Translations under genes and position numbers: made by a program | NCBI GenBank assembly: GCA_036523395.1 | Contig: DATDEH010000053.1 | Span: 1-64,000 of the forward strand | DNA: 64,000 nt | DNA from: Candidatus Limnocylindria bacterium | GTDB taxonomy: Bacteria > Chloroflexota > Limnocylindria > P2-11E | Direction of reading: 5' to 3' | Shown: positions 7,885-15,867 of the stretch, piece after piece | How the letters are laid out: each line of letters starts with the position of its first letter | How positions within the stretch are numbered: position 1 is the first letter of the stretch | The notes under the pieces: model-generated | The model's database searches: none | Told to the model about the DNA's origin: nothing | The model's input: only the letters and a program-made list of their open reading frames with translations

Positions 7885-10542
7885 ATGAACTACCGAGGTC
7901 TGCCGAGCGGCACCCTCACCTTCTTGTTCACGGACATCGAGGGTTCCACGAAGCTCCTGACCGCGCTCGGCACGGACCGCTATCACGAGGTGCTCGCGAC
8001 GCACACTCAGACCCTCCGCGCGGCGTTCGCCGCCGGGACCGAAGTGCGCATCGAGGGCGACGCGCTCTTCCTGGTCTTCGACGACGCCGCGGCCGCGATC
8101 CGCGCGACCGCCGCGGCACAACGCGCGCTCGCGTCGACGCCGTTCCCCTACGACGCGGTGGTGCGCGTGCGTATGGGCATGCACACCGGCCAGGGCACAC
8201 CCGCGAGCCGCGAGGCGGGCGCCGATTATGTCGGCATCGACGTTCATCGCGCGGCGCGCATCGCGAACATCGCTAACGGCGGACAGGTGCTGGTCTCTGG
8301 CGCGACCGCGATGCTCGCGGGTCAGGAGCTCGGCGACGGCATCGCGCTTCGCGATCTGGGCGAGCACAGGCTCAAGGATCTGGCGCATGCGGAACGCGTG
8401 TACCAGCTGGTCATCGCCGGTCTCGCGAACGATTTCCCACCGGTGCGCAGCCTCGACCGCACGCCGAACAACTTCCCCACCCAGGTGACGACGTTCATCG
8501 GCCGCGCGCCGGAGATCCGCGAGGGGCTGCGCCTCCTCGACAGTACGCGACTGCTCACGCTCACGGGTCCGGGCGGCACCGGGAAGACACGACTCTCTCT
8601 CCAGATCGCGGCCGAATCGGCGTCCCGTTTTCCCGACGGCGCGTTCTGGGTCGCGCTCGCTCCGATCGCCGACCCTGAGCTTGTCCCTTCGACGATCGCG
8701 CACGCCCTCGGTGTGCATATCGGCGGGAAGGAAGACCCACTTCAGCGTGTTCTCGAACACGTGCGCGGAAAGCGGATGCTCCTCGTCCTCGACAACTTCG
8801 AGCAGATCCTTCCCGCGGCGTCTTCTGTGTCGGCGCTCCTGGCGAGCGGCCCAGATCTCAAGGTCATCGCCTCCAGCCGGGCGCCGCTGAGGATCTCGGG
8901 TGAACAGGAGTTCCCCGTCCCCCCGCTCGAGCTCCCGGATCCCGAACGCCTCCCGTCGCTCGAGGCCCTCGCGCAGTCGGACGCGGTGAGGCTCTTCATC
9001 GAGCGAGCACGCGCGGTGAAGCCCGACTTCATGGTCACCGCGGAGAACGCCCCGGCAGTCGCTGAGATCTGCTACCGGCTGGACGGTCTCCCCCTCGCCA
9101 TCGAGCTCGCCGCCGCACGGGTGAAGCTCCTCGCGCCGCAGGCGATGCTTCCCCGGCTCAAGCAGGGTCTCGATCTGCTCGCGACCTCGTCGCCCGACCG
9201 CACCGACCGCCAGCGCACGCTGCGCGGGGCGATCGCCTGGAGCTACGACCTCCTCGATGACGGGCTCAAACGGCTCTTCACGCGCAGCGGCGTGTTCATC
9301 GGGGGCGCGATGCTCGAGCAGCTCGAGGCGGTGTGTGGTCCCGCGAGCGAGATCGGCGGCGAAGTGCTCGACCGCCTCGCAGAGCTCCTGGACAACAGCC
9401 TGACCCGACAGCTCGAAGCGGCGGGCGAGCCGCGCTTCCGGATGCTCGTCACGATCCGCGACTTCGCCATGGAGAAGCTCGACGCGAGCGGCGAGGCAGA
9501 AGCGATCCGGCAACGCCATCTCGCGGCGTATCTCGCCCTCGCCGAACAAGCCGGGCCGCAAGTACAGGGCAACGAACAGCGGCGCTGGCTCGATCTCCTC
9601 GAGCTCGAGCACGACAACATGCGCGCGGCCCTCGATCACGCGATCGGTCGTGCGCGCGTCGACGACGCCTCACGGCTGGTGTTCTCGCTCTGGCGCTTCT
9701 GGCAGGTGCGCGGCTACCTCCGCGAGGGATTGGCGTGGGCGCAGCGCGTGCTCGCGCTTCCAGCCGGCGACGCGCGGCTACGCCTCCGCGCGCTCGAAGC
9801 GGCTGGCGGGCTGGCGTACTGGATGGGGGACCTCGACGTGACCGAGCGCTATTACCAGGAGACCTACGAACGCTCCGGTGCGCTGGGCGACGACGCCGAG
9901 CGTGCGAAGGCCGCGTACAACCTCTCCTTCGCGTATCTGCTCATCGAGAGCAAGCACGGCCGCGCGAAAGAGCTGCTCGAGGAGGCGTTGACCATCCTCC
10001 GCAGATACGACGACCGAGGGGCCATCGGCCGTGCCGCTTGGGCTCTGGGCGCTGTGTACGGGGAAGGATGGAACCGGTCGCGCGACGACTACCTGAAGTC
10101 GCGCCAGCTGGCGCAGGAGGCGCTCGAGCAGCATCAGCTGCTGGGCAACCGCTTCGACATCGCTTGGGATCTGCACTCGACCGGGCTGGCCGCCCTCCAT
10201 CTCGGCGAGTTCGGCGACGCGCAGCGCGATTTCAGCGAGGCGCTTCGGATGTTCGTCGACGCCGGTGACACAAGCGGGATCGTGCTGCTGCTCAGCGACT
10301 TCTCGGAGCTCGCGCGGATGCGCGGTGAGATCGAGCGCTTGGACACGCTGGTTGGAGCCTGGACCGCGATGTCCAGGCGCACCGGAGTCGGGCTGGCCTC
10401 GCTGTGGGGCACGACGGAGGGCCGCGTGCTCGCTGCCGACATCCCCGACGAGCGCAGACCGGCGCTCGAGCGCGGCCTCGCGATGAAGACGGACGAGGCC
10501 ATCGCGTTTGCGCTCGAGCCGCAGCCCGCAAAGACCGCATGA
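7885..10542 (+). CDS. Adenylate/guanylate cyclase - STAND ATPase - TPR signalling protein
   Basis: Large regulator of 885 residues from ATG 7885. The N-terminal class III cyclase domain (about 8-165) contains TFLFTDIEGSTKLL, RIEGDALFLVF and RVRMGMHTGQ. It is followed by a STAND/NB-ARC-like ATPase: Walker A GPGGTGKTR near residue 228, Walker B LLVLDNFEQIL, then the GLPLAIELAAARVKLL winged region. A C-terminal helical repeat half resembles TPRs (LEAAGGLAYWMGDLDVTERY and similar). There is no DNA-binding domain, unlike the related LuxR- or BTAD-containing proteins. The family is abundant in Actinobacteria and Chloroflexota. Metal-binding Asp residues of the cyclase are present (TDIEGS), so catalysis is plausible. 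Confidence 0.85.
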   Translation: MNYRGLPSGTLTFLFTDIEGSTKLLTALGTDRYHEVLATHTQTLRAAFAAGTEVRIEGDALFLVFDDAAAAIRATAAAQRALASTPFPYDAVVRVRMGMHTGQGTPASREAGADYVGIDVHRAARIANIANGGQVLVSGATAMLAGQELGDGIALRDLGEHRLKDLAHAERVYQLVIAGLANDFPPVRSLDRTPNNFPTQVTTFIGRAPEIREGLRLLDSTRLLTLTGPGGTGKTRLSLQIAAESASRFPDGAFWVALAPIADPELVPSTIAHALGVHIGGKEDPLQRVLEHVRGKRMLLVLDNFEQILPAASSVSALLASGPDLKVIASSRAPLRISGEQEFPVPPLELPDPERLPSLEALAQSDAVRLFIERARAVKPDFMVTAENAPAVAEICYRLDGLPLAIELAAARVKLLAPQAMLPRLKQGLDLLATSSPDRTDRQRTLRGAIAWSYDLLDDGLKRLFTRSGVFIGGAMLEQLEAVCGPASEIGGEVLDRLAELLDNSLTRQLEAAGEPRFRMLVTIRDFAMEKLDASGEAEAIRQRHLAAYLALAEQAGPQVQGNEQRRWLDLLELEHDNMRAALDHAIGRARVDDASRLVFSLWRFWQVRGYLREGLAWAQRVLALPAGDARLRLRALEAAGGLAYWMGDLDVTERYYQETYERSGALGDDAERAKAAYNLSFAYLLIESKHGRAKELLEEALTILRRYDDRGAIGRAAWALGAVYGEGWNRSRDDYLKSRQLAQEALEQHQLLGNRFDIAWDLHSTGLAALHLGEFGDAQRDFSEALRMFVDAGDTSGIVLLLSDFSELARMRGEIERLDTLVGAWTAMSRRTGVGLASLWGTTEGRVLAADIPDERRPALERGLAMKTDEAIAFALEPQPAKTA

Positions 10543-10545
10543 CCG

Positions 10546-11145
10546 TTGGCTGACCCGCTCCTCGACCTTCTGGACTATCGCCGCAGCGTGACCGAGATGT
10601 ACCAGGCGGTCCGCTCGCTGCGAGAACGCGATCCCCGCGCGGCCCATCAGTTATGGCGCGAGCGTCGCGACGAGCTGTTCCGCTCGCATCCGCAGTCGGC
10701 GCTGCCGGAGAGCGAGCGCTCCACATTCCGCGGTCTTCGCTATCACGAGTACGACCCGGCATTCGCGTTCACCGCGAAGGTCCGCTCGATGACGCGCGAG
10801 AGCTACGACGTCGACACGAGCACGGGGGGCGTGATCCGCTTCGTGCGCTTCGGCGCCGTCGACCTGCCCCTGGGCGCGCTCGAGGTCCTGTGGCTGGACG
10901 AGTACAGCGGCGGCGTGTTCCTGCCATTCCGCGACGCGACCTCCGGCAAGACGACATACGGGGGCGGCCGCTATCTGCTCGACACGGCAAAGGGAGCCGA
11001 TCTCGGCTCGAGCGGCGACGCGCTCGTACTCGACTTCAACTTCGCGTATCACCCGTCCTGCGTCTACGACCCGAAATGGACGTGTCCGCTCGCGCCGCTG
11101 TCGAATCGTCTCACCGCACCTATCGAGGCCGGAGAGCTGTCGTGA
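10546..11145 (+). CDS. DUF1684 family protein
   Basis: Protein of 199 residues starting at TTG 10546, three bases after the cyclase gene. The conserved DUF1684 core is visible in the second half: FLPFRDATSGKTTYGGGRYL, then LDFNFAYHPSCVYDP and CPLAPLSNRL. The first 60 residues are a charged helical segment with WRERRDELFRSHPQS, which is also usual in the family. No signal peptide. The stop overlaps the MFS gene start as GTGA. The biochemical function of DUF1684 is not established. Confidence 0.82.
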   Translation: MADPLLDLLDYRRSVTEMYQAVRSLRERDPRAAHQLWRERRDELFRSHPQSALPESERSTFRGLRYHEYDPAFAFTAKVRSMTRESYDVDTSTGGVIRFVRFGAVDLPLGALEVLWLDEYSGGVFLPFRDATSGKTTYGGGRYLLDTAKGADLGSSGDALVLDFNFAYHPSCVYDPKWTCPLAPLSNRLTAPIEAGELS

Positions 11146-12719
11146 ACAGCCAGCAACGCTGGACGCTCGTCGCGACGATCCTCGCGTCGGCGATCGTCTT
11201 CATCGACTCGACGATGGTGAACGTCGCGCTGCCGCGCATCGGCCGCGAACTGCCCTCGTCCGTGTTCGGTGTGCTCGAGGGACAGTCCTATGTCGCCAAC
11301 GGCTACCTCGTCACGCTCTCCGCGCTGCTCGTGCTCGCGGGCGCGCTGAACGACTTCTACGGCCGGCGGCGGATGTTCGCCGTCGGACTCGTTGGCTTCC
11401 TGGTGACGAGCCTGCTGTGCGGGGTCGCGCCGTCGATGGAGCTCCTCATCGTCTTCCGCGTCCTTCAGGGCGCGGCTGGCGCGCTGCTGGTCCCCGGCTC
11501 GCTGGCGCTCCTCACCGCGACATTCACCGGCGAGGCACAGGGCCGCGCGTTCGGGCTGTGGGCCGGGGCGTCGGCGGCGATGACGATCCTCGGGCCCTTC
11601 CTTGGCGGCGCGCTCGTCGACACGGTGTCGTGGCGCGCCGCGTTCCTCATCAACGTGCCGCTCTGCGTCGTGGCCGTGTGGGCGACGCTCTCCTTCGTGC
11701 GCGAGAGCCGCGACGAGAGCGCGACCGGAAGGTTCGACTGGCTCGGCGCGTTCGTCGTCGCCGTCGCTGTTGGCGGGCTCTCCTTCGGCACCATCTACAG
11801 CCAGCAGCGCGAGTGGCGAGACCCGCTCGGCATGGCGGTGCTGGTGATCGGCGCGATCGCGGCGGTCGCCGTCCCGTTCCTGATGATCGCGCGCCCCGAC
11901 CCGCTCATCCCGCCGGCGCTCTTCCGCTCGCGGAACTTCACGGTGACGAACCTCTCGACGTTCCTGATCTACGGCGCGCTCTACGTGATCGGCTGGTTCC
12001 TCACATTGTTCGTCCAGGGCACCGCCGGGTACACCGCCGCCGCGGCGGGCCTCGGCTTCATCCCATCGGGTCTCTTCCTGGTCTTCTTGAGCTCACGCTT
12101 CGGCGCGCTCGCAGGCAGATACGGCCCGCGCCGCTTCATGGCCGTCGGACCAGCACTCATGAGCCTCGCTGTCCTCTGGTACGCGCGCATCCCGGCCACA
12201 ACGCAGCCGTGGGTGTTCGCGTTCGGCGACAGGGCCACGTACGTTCCGCCGTCGGGCTACCTGATCGACCTGCTGCCGGGAAGTCTCCTGTTCGGGTTCG
12301 GCCTGTCGATCATGGTCGCGCCGCTGACGACCGCGCTCATGACGAGCCTGCCGGTGCACAACGCCGGCATCGGCTCCGCGCTGAACAACGCCATCTCACG
12401 CGTCGGTTCGCCGCTGGTCGGCGCGCTGATCTTCGTTGCGGTCACCGCGAGCTTCTATTCGGGATTGCAGTCGCGCGTGCCGAACATCGACGTCGACGAT
12501 CCGCAGACGCGTCTCCGGATATCGCCACTCAACGTCGAGCGCCCGTCGTCATCACCAACGCCAGGCGAAACGGCACGCATCGCGGCCGAGCGCGAGGCGT
12601 CGGCGGAGGCGTTCCATCTCGCGATGCTGATCTCCGCTGGGCTCCTCGCCGCAGGCGCGATCACCAACGCCGTCGGGATCGTCGATAGCGTCGCGAAGGC
12701 GAACGCCGCCGGGCGCTAA
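11142..12719 (+). CDS. MFS drug-resistance-type transporter (DHA2/EmrB family)
   Basis: Membrane transporter of 525 residues; GTG 11142 overlaps the DUF1684 stop. The same frame is open upstream but only as a shadow of that gene. About fourteen hydrophobic spans fit the 14-TMS DHA2 family. The TMS1 motif DSTMVNVALPRIG and the loop GALNDFYGRRRMF are diagnostic of proton-driven exporters. A longer soluble loop lies after the thirteenth span (residues about 445-490). The substrate is unknown. The 3' end overlaps the convergent gene by 4 bases. Confidence 0.88.
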   Translation: MNSQQRWTLVATILASAIVFIDSTMVNVALPRIGRELPSSVFGVLEGQSYVANGYLVTLSALLVLAGALNDFYGRRRMFAVGLVGFLVTSLLCGVAPSMELLIVFRVLQGAAGALLVPGSLALLTATFTGEAQGRAFGLWAGASAAMTILGPFLGGALVDTVSWRAAFLINVPLCVVAVWATLSFVRESRDESATGRFDWLGAFVVAVAVGGLSFGTIYSQQREWRDPLGMAVLVIGAIAAVAVPFLMIARPDPLIPPALFRSRNFTVTNLSTFLIYGALYVIGWFLTLFVQGTAGYTAAAAGLGFIPSGLFLVFLSSRFGALAGRYGPRRFMAVGPALMSLAVLWYARIPATTQPWVFAFGDRATYVPPSGYLIDLLPGSLLFGFGLSIMVAPLTTALMTSLPVHNAGIGSALNNAISRVGSPLVGALIFVAVTASFYSGLQSRVPNIDVDDPQTRLRISPLNVERPSSSPTPGETARIAAEREASAEAFHLAMLISAGLLAAGAITNAVGIVDSVAKANAAGR

Positions 12720-14017
12720 GGCTTCGTAAGGACGATCGCGTTCGGCAGCAGCCGGCCGGGGCCGACCCGGTACGCGCCTCCGATGTACATCGCCGACGTG
12801 CCGCCGCCATCGAGGTTGAGCGCGTCCCGCGCGCCGAGCGCCTGCAGCACGTAGGCGGATTCGGTGACCGTCGCGTTCGACACGATCGCGAGGTACACGT
12901 ACGTGCCGTCCACCCCGATCGATCCCTTGGTCCCCTTCGTCTTCTGCACGGCGGTCTGCTCGAACTCGGAGTCGACCACGGACCCGCCTTGCAGCAGCAA
13001 CGGGAACATCGTGATGCCGGCGGTGATCGGCGCGTTCATGAGCGACGCGTTCTGTCCATAGACGAAGCTGCGCCGGTAGACCGCGGTCGCGCTGCCGTTG
13101 AACGTGAGCAGGCTGTTCTGGCCGATGAGCGCCGGACGGTTGATCCAACGGCGCAGGTTGCTGTTGTAGATGGCGTAGTCGTACGAGTTCACCTTGCCCG
13201 CGCAGGCGGGATAGTCGGGTGGACACAGATACGTGCCGTTCATGCCGGCGTATCCGCCGTTCTCGGCGACGTACTGCGCGAGCGGCTTCGCGGGACAGTC
13301 GCTCGTGCAGTCGCTGCTGTTCGCGGTGAGCGTGCGGACGGTCACGTCCGCGAGTCGCTCCTTGATGAGATGCACGTTGAAGGCGCCGCGCGCCGTCGGA
13401 ACGCTGAGGTCGCTGTAGCCGAGCGGGCTGTACACCGCGCCGTTCTGTGGCGGCGCGCTCCCGTCGGGATTCAGGACCGTGACGAGCCAGAACACGCCGA
13501 AGTCCTCGAGCCAGGTGGCGCCTTCGATGAGCGGACGCAGGTAGAGGCGGTAATAGCCCGGCGTCAGCGGGGCCTCGATCGTGAACTGGAACCACGCGAC
13601 CTGCCCTGGACCGACGTACGGCGCCGGTTGCACCGCGATGCGGTTGTAGCGCGGCCAACCGGTCGCGAGCGAGCCCGCGGTCCCATCGCCGCCGAGCGGA
13701 CTGATCTGATCCTGTCCCGGCTCCGGACCCCAGGTCCCGAGATACGCGACCTCGCCGAGCCGGCCGCTCACCCATCCGAGGGATCCGCTGTTGAAGAACG
13801 CGACCGTCGCGGTCGATCGTCCGCCCGGACAGAGCGTCGGGTAACCGCTCTGTCCGTACCACTGCGCGTGGAAGCCGGGGATGCCCGACGGAAGGCCCGT
13901 CGGTGCGGGGATCCCCGGACCGGTGCTGGCGACGCACGCCGCGTTCGCCGGCCGCGCAGGTTGACCCAGGACCAGCGTGCTTGCTACGAGAAGCACACCC
14001 GCGAGACGCGCGAACAT
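12716..14017 (-). CDS. Secreted phosphodiester glycosidase (NAGPA) domain protein with N-terminal Ig-like domain
   Basis: Secreted protein of 433 residues from ATG 14017, preceded by AAGGTGGG. The signal peptide ends at about ARPANA. Residues about 40-180 form an Ig-like module of the NBR1/central-Ig type (FHAQWYGQSGYP, then QVAWFQFTIEAPLTPGYYRLY). The C-terminal half is a NAGPA/phosphodiester-glycosidase domain (PF09992): NVHLIKERL, an NGTYL segment, and the terminal ALNLDGGGTSAMYIGG motif. The family cleaves GlcNAc-1-phosphodiesters or acts on exopolysaccharide. A cell-surface glycan role is therefore likely but unproven. Paired Cys residues (CTSDC, CPPDYPAC) suggest disulfides outside the cell. 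Confidence 0.85.
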   Translation of the reverse strand: MFARLAGVLLVASTLVLGQPARPANAACVASTGPGIPAPTGLPSGIPGFHAQWYGQSGYPTLCPGGRSTATVAFFNSGSLGWVSGRLGEVAYLGTWGPEPGQDQISPLGGDGTAGSLATGWPRYNRIAVQPAPYVGPGQVAWFQFTIEAPLTPGYYRLYLRPLIEGATWLEDFGVFWLVTVLNPDGSAPPQNGAVYSPLGYSDLSVPTARGAFNVHLIKERLADVTVRTLTANSSDCTSDCPAKPLAQYVAENGGYAGMNGTYLCPPDYPACAGKVNSYDYAIYNSNLRRWINRPALIGQNSLLTFNGSATAVYRRSFVYGQNASLMNAPITAGITMFPLLLQGGSVVDSEFEQTAVQKTKGTKGSIGVDGTYVYLAIVSNATVTESAYVLQALGARDALNLDGGGTSAMYIGGAYRVGPGRLLPNAIVLTKP

Positions 14018-14084
14018 CCGGAGTCCCACCTTCTGGGGTAACGAGGCTGCGGGACCCAGCAGTACGTTTCGAGCGCGTCGCCGG

Positions 14085-14996
14085 TCAGCGGATGCCGGTC
14101 TGAAACTCCCGTAGCGGACGGCCGCTGGCGACAACAGGGCGCGCGACATCACGCCCCACCCAGCGGTAGTGCCACGGCTCGTAGTCGTAGCAGGTGATCG
14201 CGCTCTTGCCCCACGGATAGCTCACGACGAATCCGAGGTCAGCCGCGTGCTGCGTGAGCCACCCGCCTGTCGGTGTGGCAGCCCAATCGTCGTACTCCCA
14301 CGGCGCGGCGGAGCCATCGCCGAAATCGATCGTCGTGCCCAGCTGATGCTCGGAGTGGCCCGGCCGAGCGCTCGTGCGCAGCGCCTGTGCGTATCCGCCG
14401 ATGCCGACCCAGTACTCGAACGTCAGCACCTGTTGGGCATACGAGCGGTACGCCGAGACGATCACGAGCGGAAATCCGTCTGATCGCGCGGCGTCGCGGA
14501 GTGCGGTGAGATCGGAGTAGGTGGTCTTTCGTGCGAGCGCGTTGCGGTCGTCCGCAAGCACGGCTTCGTATCCAGGTTTTCCTTTCACGACCAGCGTGTC
14601 GGCCGCTGTGACCCCGGGTTCGGGGATGATCACTCGTGGCGACACGCCCGTGAGCGCTGAAACGAGGTCGGGCGGCTGGTAGGAGTCGGTCAGCGTGTGG
14701 GTCCAGTCGAGGTACGTCTGCTCGGGATGAGCGTAGTCGCGGTTCGGTGTGGGGACATCGTCGACCGCGCAGTACGGCGCGCGGCCTGGATCCGACGTGC
14801 TTGGCGACCGCGCTGCGGTCGGCGTTGGTGACGGGGCGAGTGACGGCAGTGACGATGTCGGTGGCGACACGGCCGGAGTCGTAGTCGCCGGCGCGACCGT
14901 GATCGTCGGTAGCGGGGTGGACGTCGCGGTGACGCGCGGCGCCGTGCAGGTCAGCGCAAACAGTGCGCAGACCGCGAGCTCTAACGGGCGCTTCAA
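14085..14996 (-). CDS. D-alanyl-D-alanine carboxypeptidase, VanY/M15 family
   Basis: Zinc peptidase acting on peptidoglycan stem peptides. The chosen start is a TTG at 14996 that gives a clean signal peptide (KRPLELAVCALFALTC), probably a lipoprotein. Reading further upstream would run through the terminator of the neighbouring gene. A 70-residue Thr/Pro/Ser linker follows. The M15B domain shows SAYRSYAQQ, the metal motif RPGHSEHQLGTTIDFG (SxHxxGxxxD) and EPWHYRWVG. All zinc ligands and the catalytic Asp/Glu are present. It is transcribed toward the NAGPA gene, 67 bases away. Confidence 0.87.
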   Translation of the reverse strand: MKRPLELAVCALFALTCTAPRVTATSTPLPTITVAPATTTPAVSPPTSSLPSLAPSPTPTAARSPSTSDPGRAPYCAVDDVPTPNRDYAHPEQTYLDWTHTLTDSYQPPDLVSALTGVSPRVIIPEPGVTAADTLVVKGKPGYEAVLADDRNALARKTTYSDLTALRDAARSDGFPLVIVSAYRSYAQQVLTFEYWVGIGGYAQALRTSARPGHSEHQLGTTIDFGDGSAAPWEYDDWAATPTGGWLTQHAADLGFVVSYPWGKSAITCYDYEPWHYRWVGRDVARPVVASGRPLREFQTGIR

Positions 14997-15039
14997 AGGG
15001 CGCAGTGGTCCGTATGTTGTGTGGTTCGAGGCACAAGGA

Positions 15040-15067
15040 GAAGACCCGCCATCGCTGGCGGGTCTTC
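15040..15067 (-). terminator. Rho-independent-type hairpin
   Basis: Perfect 12-base inverted repeat (GAAGACCCGCCA and its complement) around a 4-base loop. It lies just after the stop of the glycine-zipper gene on the minus strand and is followed on that strand by CTCCTTG. It separates that gene from the VanY gene. Confidence 0.8.
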
Positions 15068-15085
15068 TCGTCATGCAGGTCGAGG

Positions 15086-15655
15086 TCAGCGCTTCGTCTG
15101 GGTCTCCTGCTCGAAGCGCTCGCTCTTGATCGGACGGTCTTCGCGCGTCTCGTAGTCGAAGCCACGACGGCGACGGACGATGTCGCTCGCGTCGTTGTAG
15201 CGGTCGTCGGCGCGCACCGTCATCAGGGTGCCGCCCTTCTTGAACTGCTCGTCGTAGTACCTCGCTTCCACGTCGGGGATGCCGAGGCCGACCAGGGCCC
15301 CGCTCACGCCACCGGCAACTCCACCGGCGACCGCACCCGTCGCAGCGCCCGCGAGAGCGGTGGCGAGCAGACCGCCGGAGACCACGGGGCCGATGCCCGG
15401 GATGAGGAGCGCCGCGCCGGCGCCGATGATCCCGCCGAGCACGACGCCCGTGCCCGCGCCCGATGCCGCCATCTCGCCGGCCTTGTTGCCTTCGGTGTGC
15501 GTCTTCCCGGCGTCATCACGCCACGCGTAACCGATCTGGTCGTCCTTGAAACCCTTTTCGCGAAGATCGCGTGCCGCGAGCTCGGCATCGCTGCGGTCGT
15601 CGAAGATCCCCACGTAATGCGTGCGCTTGGTCGTTCGCTGTTGTGACTGATCCAT
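15086..15655 (-). CDS. General stress protein with glycine-zipper membrane segment
   Basis: Protein of 189 residues with a strong AGGAGG 7 bases before its ATG. The N-terminus (HYVGIFDDRSDAELAARDLREKGF) is a YflT/general-stress-protein 17M-like alpha-beta fold. The middle (about 65-125) is a long Gly/Ala-rich hydrophobic stretch with GxxxG repeats, a glycine zipper expected to insert in membranes. The C-terminus repeats a short DVEARYYDEQFKKGGTLM strand and ends in a charged tail with Arg repeats. Similar proteins accompany desiccation and osmotic stress responses; the molecular role is unknown. It is a single gene with its own terminator. Confidence 0.78.
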   Translation of the reverse strand: MDQSQQRTTKRTHYVGIFDDRSDAELAARDLREKGFKDDQIGYAWRDDAGKTHTEGNKAGEMAASGAGTGVVLGGIIGAGAALLIPGIGPVVSGGLLATALAGAATGAVAGGVAGGVSGALVGLGIPDVEARYYDEQFKKGGTLMTVRADDRYNDASDIVRRRRGFDYETREDRPIKSERFEQETQTKR

Positions 15656-15867
15656 TCGTTTCCTCCTGAATTTGTGTCCTGATCAATGCGTGAGCAGATT
15701 CGGGGCCGCCGCATGTGAGAACAGGCGCGGGGTCGCTTGCTAGTTGTTGCCGCAGGAGGCCGAAGACGAGGGGGTTGCAGGGGGTTCTCCCCCTGCGATG
15801 ACCGTGATCTCCGCTTCGCTCCGGCTTTCTGGACCGGCTTCGCCGGTCCATCAGTACAGTTCGCGAC
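15656..15867. other. Intergenic region with two tandem hairpins
   Basis: Divergent 212-base region between the stress gene and the GTPase pair. Two perfect hairpins lie near its right end: 15777-15796 (8-base stem GCAGGGGG, loop TTCT) and 15831-15849 (8-base stem GGACCGGC, loop TTC), the second only 18 bases before the GTPase start. They could be a leader structure or a small dispersed repeat. No T-tract follows either. Confidence 0.5.

Noticed and set aside
7864-9639. Long open frame (591 codons) on the minus strand across the cyclase-STAND gene
   Set aside because: Arg/Glu-rich shadow of the real gene, no domain, no start signal. GC-rich codon bias keeps the opposite frame open.
10653-11141. 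N-terminal extension of the MFS transporter
   Set aside because: Reads through the DUF1684 gene in another frame; the first membrane span starts just after GTG 11142.
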